Of a stretch of 6,198 nucleotides of DNA, positions 1 through 5,247 are shown piece by piece (the first letter of the stretch is position 1; each line of letters begins with the position of its first letter). The notes under the pieces are model-generated. The model saw only the letters and a list, made by a program, of their open reading frames with translations. It did not search any database and had not been told where the DNA came from. The position numbers and the translations under genes are program-made. The stretch spans positions 1 through 6,198 of the forward strand of contig DATCVR010000183.1 of the NCBI GenBank assembly GCA_036566745.1, in the 5' to 3' direction. The stretch comes from DATCVR01 sp036566745 (GTDB lineage Bacteria; Actinomycetota; Actinomycetes; Jiangellales; Jiangellaceae).

Positions 1-1120
1 GATGATCTCCCAGGTGTTCTTCGGGCTCGCCGGCGGCATCATCACCGACCGGATGGGACGTCGGCTGACCAACGCGGTCTTCGACGTGATCGCCTTCGTG
101 ATCCCGTGTCTGATCTGGGCGTTCGCCCAGGACTTCTGGGCTTTCCTGGCCGCGTCGCTGCTCAACGGCGCACTGCAGGTCACCGCGAACGCCTGGGACT
201 GCCTGATGGTCGAGGACGCGGAGCGCGACCAGATCACCGGCATCTACTCCCTGGTGCGGGTCGCGGCCGACTGCTCAGCGCTCTTCGCCCCGATCGCGGC
301 CTTCATGGTCGCGCAGTTCGGCATGGAGCCGGCGGTGCGGGTGCTCTTCATCAACGCCGCGGTCGTGATGCTGGCCAAGGTCATCCTGCTGTACGCCGCC
401 TCCCACGAGACCCGACAGGGCCGGATCCGGATGGAGCAGACCCGGCACGAGAGCCTCTGGCGGCTCTTCATCGGCTACCGCGAGGCCGCGCGGCTGCTGG
501 CCCGCTCGCGCGGCTCGCTGCTGGCGTTGGCCATCGCCGCCCTCGTCGCGGCTGTCACCCTTGTCAACGCCACCTTCTGGCAGGTCGTGGTCAACCAACA
601 CCTGCACGTCCCCGACTCGCTGCTGCCGTTCTTCCCGATGGTGCGCTCGCTGCTGTCGGTGCTCTTCCTCTTCACCCTCATCCGCCGGCTGACCTCGGGG
701 CACGACCTCAAGCAGGCGACATTGTGGGGCTTCGGCATCTATCTGGCCGGCCAGCTCGTGCTCGTCGTGATCCCCGCCGCCGAGGGTGAGGCCGACCTCG
801 TGACGTACGCGCTTCTCGGGGTGTGCCTCCTCCTCGACAGCTTCGGCGCCGGGATGCTCTTCATGCTCTCGGAGTCGCTCGTCGCCTTCCACGTCGACGA
901 GGCCGAGCGGTCACGGGTGATGGCGCTGCAGCGCACCGCGGTGATGCTCGCAGCCGCCCCGTTCGGCTTGATCTCCGGATGGCTCTCGGGGATGGACCGC
1001 ACCTATCCGTTCTGGCTGACCAGCGGGCTGCTCCTGATCGGTGTGGTCACCACCGTCGTCTGGTGGGTCGGGCCTCACACCGAGCCGTCGGTCGAAGCCG
1101 TGTCGGCGGATAGAGCCTGA
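1..1120 (+). CDS. MFS transporter, 5'-truncated by the window edge
   Basis: This is an integral membrane transporter of the major facilitator superfamily; substrate and direction are not recognisable. The 372 visible residues contain the family's motif A (G-G-I-I-T-D-R-M-G-R-R, residues 11-21), which lies in the loop between TM2 and TM3. TM1 and most of TM2 are therefore missing, and the ATG at position 2 is almost certainly an internal methionine. Hydrophobic segments follow at about 22-41, 43-64, 79-103, 110-133, 170-192, 206-226, 240-260, 264-292, 310-328 and 335-356. That fits TM3-TM12 of a 12-TM protein, with the usual basic cytoplasmic loop (about 134-169) between the two halves. An acidic D-E-A-E-R loop (299-303) before TM11 mirrors a V-E-D-A-E-R loop (70-75) after TM4, as expected for the two homologous halves. 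The stop is TGA at 1118-1120. The gene converges on the GH106-like gene with a 63-bp gap, so the two are not co-transcribed. Family is firm; function unknown. Confidence 0.9.
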   Translation, partial: MISQVFFGLAGGIITDRMGRRLTNAVFDVIAFVIPCLIWAFAQDFWAFLAASLLNGALQVTANAWDCLMVEDAERDQITGIYSLVRVAADCSALFAPIAAFMVAQFGMEPAVRVLFINAAVVMLAKVILLYAASHETRQGRIRMEQTRHESLWRLFIGYREAARLLARSRGSLLALAIAALVAAVTLVNATFWQVVVNQHLHVPDSLLPFFPMVRSLLSVLFLFTLIRRLTSGHDLKQATLWGFGIYLAGQLVLVVIPAAEGEADLVTYALLGVCLLLDSFGAGMLFMLSESLVAFHVDEAERSRVMALQRTAVMLAAAPFGLISGWLSGMDRTYPFWLTSGLLLIGVVTTVVWWVGPHTEPSVEAVSADRA

Positions 1121-1183
1121 CCCACGGACGCGGCCCGCCGAACACATCCACACAGCGACATCGAAGCACCAGAGTTGGTCCGA

Positions 1184-4100
1184 CTACCTCGCTCCGCCCG
1201 CACGCTCGGACGGCGCGGCAGACCCACAGCCCTGCCCGATCACGCGATCGACATATGGCTGGACCGTGACCGGCCCGACCAGGCCGTACGCGACACTCTG
1301 ACCGTACGCCGCGTTCCCGATCAGCGTGCTGATGGTGACGGTGACGGTATTGGCACCCTTGCGGAGGAACGGCCCGATGTCGATTCGGTCGGGGTGGACC
1401 TGGTCGATGACAGGGAGCCGTCGACCGTTGACGCTGACCGTGGCGAGCCCGTTGATCGTGCCGAGGCCGAGGTACGCGCCCGCATCGCGTGACCAGCTAC
1501 GTCCTGTGACGATCCGGCTGGTGTAGACCGAAGTGCCGGAGACCGTCTCGAGACCGGCAATGCGCTGCCAGTCGGGCAGGCGCCCGTTGGACGCAGGAGT
1601 CACGGTCCTTCGGTCGAGGGCGACCTTGTCGGTGTCGTTCGGACCCTCGGACCCTGCTCGCCAGGCGGTGACGTCGAGGCTCCAGGATGCCGGTGCGCTG
1701 ATGGCGGGAACCGACTCGATTTCCTGAACGACACCCTTCCCGTTCGAGAGCTTGGTGCGGTAGGTGCCCGGCTCCGAGGCCCGGATCGCGAGTGGGGCCC
1801 GATCGGAACGTACGACTTCCGGGGCCGTGCTGGATGTGGCCGAGATCGCGCAGCCAGGGCCGGCCGCCTTCGTGTCGGCATTCCCCCGGGTGACCGCGAC
1901 CACCGTGCTGTCGCCTGAACCGAGCGTCACCGTGGCACGAACGCCCTTCGAGGTCCGGGCGAACGCCGCCATCCGGGTGACATCGCCGGTCCATGCGTCA
2001 TAGAGGTACGGATCGCCCGACCCCGCGAACTCTGCCGTAGTGCTGACTGTGTGGTCACCAGAGTTGAAGAGGTAGTAGTAGTCGGTGTCCGAAGTCCGGC
2101 GGTGCAGCGAGACCACAGGCGCGTCGGCGTACGACACCGCCGGCTCGACGCCGGAACGGGTCAGCGCGGCGAGCACGTCCGCCTCGGTTGCGACCTGGGT
2201 CACCGAGCGCGCGTCCAAGAGCTGCGCCTGCACCTTCCGCAGAGCAGCGTCCTGGTCCGGGTGATGGCCACGGACGCGCGTCGGGAGGTCCCCCACGATG
2301 ACGACCGGCAGACCCGCCTCAGCCCATCCGAGGACGCGCCGAGCGTCGGCCAGATCCATGGTGGCATTGGTCTCGGGGTTGGCCGTGGCGTCCCAGACGA
2401 ACGCCCGGTATCCGAGGCCCGCAGGATCGAGCCGGCCGTGCGCCACTGCCGAAGACGGGTGATTGATCAGGCCACTGTTCATGAACCCGTAGGTGTAACC
2501 AGCCCGGGCCAGGGACTGGTCGGCGAAGTAGAGGTCGCCCGTCGAGCCAGAGACGCTGTGACCGCGGTCGTCGCGGTAGATGGCGACGTCGTTGCGCAGC
2601 TCGCCGCGGCGCAGCACGGTCTGCATTCGTCCCACGTAGGCGTTGATTGCCTTCTCGTCCTCGAAGGTCGGGTTCTGCGGACCATAGACATCAGAGACGT
2701 ACGCCCCGAACGGCGAGAACCCAGGCCAGGCAGAGGCCGCTCCGGGACTCTGATCCGCCCAGCCGTGCCAGACGATCTGGTTCACCCCGACGGAGAACTG
2801 CTGGTTGACGTGGGCGAGGGTCAGCTGCCGCTGTACGGAGCCGTTGTAGAGGGCCGCGCAACATTCGGTGGAGATCACGTCCTTGCCAGTCTGGGCACCG
2901 ACACTGGCTAGTGACCGCCACACGTCAGATCCACGGGTGTTGATGAGCTTGGGCGGGCCCTGGGTGAATCCTGAGGTGAACGAGAGGTCCTCGCCCTCGG
3001 GGATGTCGAGCAGTGCCGCAGTGTCCATCTGATCGATGGGCGAGGGGCCGTAGGAGCTGTAACCCTGACCGCGGACCGTCATGCCGAGGTCCTTCGCCCA
3101 GGCCTTCAACGGCTTGAGGTGGTCATCGATGAACAGGTCTGAGAGCGTTTGGTTGTAGTCCTCACGGATCCGGTCCCCGGTGTCACCGGTGAAATCGAAG
3201 ACCGGGTCGGTGACGGCGACCGCGGCCAGATAGGGAACCAGCGAGTAACCGCGCCGCCGCTGGAACTCATCGAGGAAGTCACCGGTCCAGGAGCGGACCT
3301 GCTCACCGTCACGGTTGAGCTCGAGAGAGTCGAAGAACATCGAGCCACCGCTCGCCTTGAGTGCCGCCCTCAACTCTGGCGTGAGTACGTTGTCGTCCCA
3401 GTAGTCCTCGACGGCCTGGAATCCCGACCGGTCGAAGTGGTCGACGAGGTAGGTCGTGTCCTTGGTTCTCGCCAGCCCGACGGTCTGGCCGGTGCCGTGC
3501 ATCCAGGCGGCGACGAGCACGTACGTCGCACCGGCCGGAGAGCCGGGCGCGGTCCACGAGATGCGACCGTCCACCACCTCGTCGGTGAGATCGACAGCGG
3601 TATCGGCGTCGAGCACAGGGACTGCGGCCTCCTCACCGGCCGGCGTCTCGCAGTGCTCGACGCATCGGTAGGCCACCAGACCCTGCAGCACGCGCTCGGT
3701 GACGCCGGATGGCAAGGACGTCGTGGGCAAGGCGCCGCTATAGGTCGCGCCGACGCCGACCCGCTGCCGCCCGAAGCTGATCTCCTTGGCCGAGCCCACG
3801 CCGTCTGGGTCCACCGTCTGCGTGCCGGCAGACCAGCCGGGCGTGTAGATGCCGTCGACCCGGAGACCTTCGGACTTCCCGGCCTCGAAAAGGCTCGTCC
3901 AGGCGTCGGTCCATCGTTGCGTACCCCACCCCATGGTTGCGGCGTCATAGCCCGCAGCCTGCTCGACAGCACCGGTGAGTTGATTGGCCTCGTAGCCGCC
4001 GGCACCGGACGCCCGGATCTGCTCGGCCTGCTGCTCGACGGACTCGGCGGTCATCAGGCCGCCGGTGTTCCAGAACCGGTAGAGCGGACGGTTGGCGAGG

Positions 4101-4282
4101 GACGGATTGGCGAAAGCATCACCAGCCCGGCCGGTCGAGCGGTCCGTGATGGGGTTGGCGGACGAGCCAGCAGCAGCGGCAGGTGTCGCGGTGGCCAGGC
4201 CCCCTGCTGCGACAGCGAGCACGACGAGACCAGCGGCGATACGTCCGGCGGGCAGGAGCCGGTCGGTGCGGAAGCGAGGCAT
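1184..4282 (-). CDS. Secreted glycoside hydrolase, divergent GH106 (alpha-L-rhamnosidase-like)
   Basis: Predicted extracellular enzyme of 1032 residues that probably removes terminal alpha-L-rhamnosyl groups; family and substrate are assigned from remembered motif patterns, not a search. The N-terminus is a Sec signal peptide: a basic n-region (R3, R5, R8, R14), a hydrophobic core at about 15-30, and an alanine-rich c-region with likely cleavage after A38. The GH106-like region follows. It has an N-P-S-x-x-x-R-P-L-Y-R-F-W entry motif (59-71), a G-A-G-G-Y-E strand (93-98), D-S-L-E-L (318-322), F-x-R-R-R-G-Y (340-346), D-I-P-E-G-E (426-431), S-T-E-C-C (471-475) and G-V-N-Q-I-V-W-H-G-W (499-508). 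Acidic candidates for catalysis or metal binding are D318, E321, E429, E431 and E473. Residues about 560-800 form a further alpha/beta and beta region. About 820-1010 looks like a C-terminal beta-sandwich with a V-N-G-R-x-L-P segment (951-957), as in sugar-binding jelly-roll domains. The ATG at 4280-4282 is chosen because GAGAGGGA precedes it and the signal peptide begins there. The stop is TAG. No frameshift is seen. Confidence 0.75.
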   Translation of the reverse strand: MPRFRTDRLLPAGRIAAGLVVLAVAAGGLATATPAAAAGSSANPITDRSTGRAGDAFANPSLANRPLYRFWNTGGLMTAESVEQQAEQIRASGAGGYEANQLTGAVEQAAGYDAATMGWGTQRWTDAWTSLFEAGKSEGLRVDGIYTPGWSAGTQTVDPDGVGSAKEISFGRQRVGVGATYSGALPTTSLPSGVTERVLQGLVAYRCVEHCETPAGEEAAVPVLDADTAVDLTDEVVDGRISWTAPGSPAGATYVLVAAWMHGTGQTVGLARTKDTTYLVDHFDRSGFQAVEDYWDDNVLTPELRAALKASGGSMFFDSLELNRDGEQVRSWTGDFLDEFQRRRGYSLVPYLAAVAVTDPVFDFTGDTGDRIREDYNQTLSDLFIDDHLKPLKAWAKDLGMTVRGQGYSSYGPSPIDQMDTAALLDIPEGEDLSFTSGFTQGPPKLINTRGSDVWRSLASVGAQTGKDVISTECCAALYNGSVQRQLTLAHVNQQFSVGVNQIVWHGWADQSPGAASAWPGFSPFGAYVSDVYGPQNPTFEDEKAINAYVGRMQTVLRRGELRNDVAIYRDDRGHSVSGSTGDLYFADQSLARAGYTYGFMNSGLINHPSSAVAHGRLDPAGLGYRAFVWDATANPETNATMDLADARRVLGWAEAGLPVVIVGDLPTRVRGHHPDQDAALRKVQAQLLDARSVTQVATEADVLAALTRSGVEPAVSYADAPVVSLHRRTSDTDYYYLFNSGDHTVSTTAEFAGSGDPYLYDAWTGDVTRMAAFARTSKGVRATVTLGSGDSTVVAVTRGNADTKAAGPGCAISATSSTAPEVVRSDRAPLAIRASEPGTYRTKLSNGKGVVQEIESVPAISAPASWSLDVTAWRAGSEGPNDTDKVALDRRTVTPASNGRLPDWQRIAGLETVSGTSVYTSRIVTGRSWSRDAGAYLGLGTINGLATVSVNGRRLPVIDQVHPDRIDIGPFLRKGANTVTVTISTLIGNAAYGQSVAYGLVGPVTVQPYVDRVIGQGCGSAAPSERAGGAR

Positions 4283-4286
4283 GGGG

Positions 4287-4294
4287 TCCCTCTC
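4287..4294 (-). promoter_or_regulatory. Ribosome binding site of the GH106-like gene
   Basis: On the minus strand GAGAGGGA lies 4 nt (CCCC) before the ATG. It is a fair purine-rich Shine-Dalgarno sequence and fixes the start just ahead of the signal peptide. An out-of-frame ATG lies upstream at 4305-4307 and does not compete in the same frame. Confidence 0.65.
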
Positions 4295-4306
4295 TGAAAC
4301 GATTCA
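4295..4306. promoter_or_regulatory. Candidate LacI-family operator
   Basis: The plus-strand sequence TGAAACGATTCA is a near-perfect palindrome (10 of 12 positions symmetric) with the central CG and TGAA/TTCA arms typical of LacI-family operators controlling sugar catabolism in actinobacteria. It lies between the predicted transcription start (about 4313) and the ribosome binding site, roughly +7 to +18, where a bound repressor would block transcription. No LacI-family gene is present in the window, so the cognate regulator would be encoded elsewhere. I saw no second copy in the window. Confidence 0.55.
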
Positions 4307-4319
4307 TTGACCGCTCGCC

Positions 4320-4348
4320 AGACTATGACCAACGTCACACCGCGTCAA
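4320..4348 (-). promoter_or_regulatory. Housekeeping-sigma-type promoter of the GH106-like gene
   Basis: On the minus strand the -35 hexamer TTGACG (4343-4348) and the -10 hexamer TAGTCT (4320-4325, matching the actinobacterial TAnnnT pattern) are separated by exactly 17 nt. Transcription would start near 4313, giving a leader of about 30 nt before the ATG at 4282. The promoter lies wholly in the 97-bp gap after the TetR gene, so the hydrolase gene need not depend on read-through from upstream. Confidence 0.6.
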
Positions 4349-4352
4349 TAGT

Positions 4353-4364
4353 GAACGCGCGTTC
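4353..4364. promoter_or_regulatory. Perfect 12-bp palindrome upstream of the -35 box; candidate regulator site
   Basis: GAACGCGCGTTC is a perfect inverted repeat with 6-bp arms. It lies 4 bp upstream of the -35 hexamer of the GH106-like promoter and 15 bp after the TetR gene's stop codon. Symmetry continues partly outward (TA two bases beyond each arm). GAACG/CGTTC half-sites are seen in some TetR-family operators, so the adjacent TetR protein is one candidate ligand. A GAACG half-site also occurs at 5128-5132 upstream of the TetR gene, but without a clear partner. Function is inference; the palindrome itself is directly visible. Confidence 0.4.
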
Positions 4365-4379
4365 CTTACGTGCGTGGCC

Positions 4380-4988
4380 TCATCCGGCCGCGCCGGCGGC
4401 CGCATGGATCGCCGGGATCCAGATCGCGTGCACGATCTCGGCGATCTCCTGCCCGCTCGGCGGAGTCACGTGGAAGAGGAAGCGCTGCAGGAGCAACGCA
4501 TGCCCGACGTTGACCACGCTCGCCGGGACCGCGCCGGGGCCGATCTCACCCTGGTCGCGGGCGTGGTCGATGATCGCCAGGGCCACCCGCACCGGCTCTG
4601 TGTCGTCGAACACGACCCGGTCCGCCGCGGGGATGGACGGAAGTTCCGCCGCCAGCGCCCGGGCAACCGACCCGAACGGCCCTTGCAGGAACTCCGCCGT
4701 GCCGAGCAGGAGGAGCTCGAGGTTGTCAACCAGCGAGCCCGACAGGTCCAGCGGCCCCGGCACCCGACCACCCTCGCGCTTGGCGGCCGCGGCGACCAAC
4801 GTCGCCTTGTTGGGCCACCGCCGGTAGAGCGATGCCTTGCCGGCTCCGGCGCGCTCCGCGACACGCGGGACACTGAACGAGGACCATCCGTGTTCGACGA
4901 TCTCGAGCCACGCCGCCGCGAGGATGGCGTCCTCGAGGTCAGCACCACGACGGCGCTGTCTATCGGTGGGCGTCCGCGGCACGATCAT
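4380..4988 (-). CDS. TetR/AcrR-family transcriptional regulator
   Basis: A 202-residue cytoplasmic DNA-binding repressor, the normal length for the family. Residues 17-65 form the TetR N-terminal helical DNA-binding domain: a D-L-E-D-A-I-L-A-A-A helix, the G-W-S-S-F-S-V turn, and the helix-turn-helix V-A-E-R-A-G-A-G-K-A-S-L-Y-R-R-W (43-58), followed by P-N-K-A-T-L-V. Residues about 80-195 are a helical ligand-binding and dimerisation domain with no recognisable ligand signature. The start ATG at 4986-4988 has no obvious Shine-Dalgarno sequence, but an in-frame TGA lies at 5034-5036 with no ATG or GTG between, so translation cannot start much further upstream. A GTG at codon 3 is an alternative. 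The gene lies 97 bp upstream of the GH106-like gene on the same strand. It may act on the palindrome in that gap, on its own promoter, or on genes outside the window; the ligand is unknown. Confidence 0.92.
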   Translation of the reverse strand: MIVPRTPTDRQRRRGADLEDAILAAAWLEIVEHGWSSFSVPRVAERAGAGKASLYRRWPNKATLVAAAAKREGGRVPGPLDLSGSLVDNLELLLLGTAEFLQGPFGSVARALAAELPSIPAADRVVFDDTEPVRVALAIIDHARDQGEIGPGAVPASVVNVGHALLLQRFLFHVTPPSGQEIAEIVHAIWIPAIHAAAGAAG

Positions 4989-5002
4989 GAGTCTGCCAGC
5001 CG

Positions 5003-5022
5003 CGCTGCGGAGGGGCGCAGCG
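5003..5022. repeat. 7-bp stem inverted repeat just upstream of the TetR gene
   Basis: CGCTGCG (5003-5009) and CGCAGCG (5016-5022) are perfect inverse complements around a 6-nt loop, starting 15 bp before the TetR start codon. It could form a hairpin in the leader and may relate to the weak ribosome binding site there. In such GC-rich DNA it could also be chance. There is no T-tract, so it is not an intrinsic terminator. Confidence 0.35.
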
Positions 5023-5117
5023 AGGCCGCAGCATCAGGCTTCGGGACGTCATCTCCCCATCGTGCCGATCACACCACATCTCCGCGCCAAGAATCCGGCG
5101 CCCGAACAGGGGTTGGC

Positions 5118-5183
5118 GTGCGGTCCTGAACGCCCTCGCTACCGAGTGGGGGGACTCCAGCAACATGGGCGCCCGGACCGCAC
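5118..5183. repeat. Nested inverted repeats in the 259-bp gap between the TetR and GH43 genes
   Basis: GTGCGGTCC (5118-5126) is a perfect 9-bp inverse complement of GGACCGCAC (5175-5183). Between and overlapping these arms are CCGAGTG (5142-5148) against CACTCGG (5181-5187), GAGT-GGGGGG-ACTC (5144-5157), and the palindrome GGGCGCCC (5167-5174). The alternative pairings share bases and so are mutually exclusive. No tRNA, riboswitch or terminator pattern is recognised, and the small open frames across this gap look non-coding. The rest of the gap (4989-5247) shows no clear promoter for the TetR gene. Confidence 0.4.
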
Positions 5184-5229
5184 TCGGAAGTGATAGCACG
5201 CATCCTGAGTCGAGCGTCGCCAAACCTCG

Positions 5230-5247
5230 ACATCTGGTAACCGATGT
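5230..5247. repeat. Inverted repeat abutting the GH43 stop codon
   Basis: ACATC (5230-5234) and GATGT (5243-5247) form 5-bp inverted arms around an 8-bp centre that includes GGTAACC, ending at the base next to the GH43 stop codon. The stem is short and AT-leaning, and only TTT follows within the next several bases on the minus strand, so it is a poor terminator. A protein-binding site is possible. Confidence 0.25.

Noticed and set aside
2..4. ATG at position 2 as the real start of the MFS gene
   Set aside because: MFS motif A begins about 10 residues later, which would leave the protein without TM1 and most of TM2. The gene simply enters from outside the window.
1103..1141. Inverted repeat TCGGCGG (1103-1109) / CCGCCGA (1135-1141) at the 3' end of the MFS gene as a terminator
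   Set aside because: The 25-nt loop is long, part of the stem lies in coding sequence, and no T-tract follows on either strand. No convincing terminator is seen in the 63-bp convergent gap.
1330..1352. Short tandem GGTGAC-like repeats
   Set aside because: They encode alternating Thr-Val residues of a beta strand (T-V-T-V-T-I) in the GH106-like protein, so codon usage explains them.
2051..2911. 286-codon open frame on the + strand inside the GH106-like gene
   Set aside because: The composition is that of a shadow frame (Val/Arg/Asp/Gly-rich, no motifs), and the opposite strand encodes conserved-looking enzyme blocks throughout.
3149..4297. Long open frame (382 codons) on the + strand antisense to the GH106-like gene
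   Set aside because: It is rich in low-complexity Gly/Arg/Val/Asp runs, has no recognisable domain and lies fully opposite a well-supported gene. Such mirror frames are expected in high-GC DNA.
4374..5129. 251-codon + strand open frame covering the TetR gene
   Set aside because: Arg/Asp-rich shadow of the TetR gene, whose helix-turn-helix on the minus strand is clear.
4960..5223. 87-codon minus-strand open frame spanning the gap and overlapping the TetR start
   Set aside because: It starts at TTG without a ribosome binding site, overlaps the better supported TetR gene out of frame, and has no recognisable domain.
5101..5247. Possible tRNA or riboswitch in the TetR-GH43 gap
   Set aside because: No cloverleaf with a T-loop GGTTCGA-type motif and no known riboswitch core could be assembled from the visible inverted repeats.
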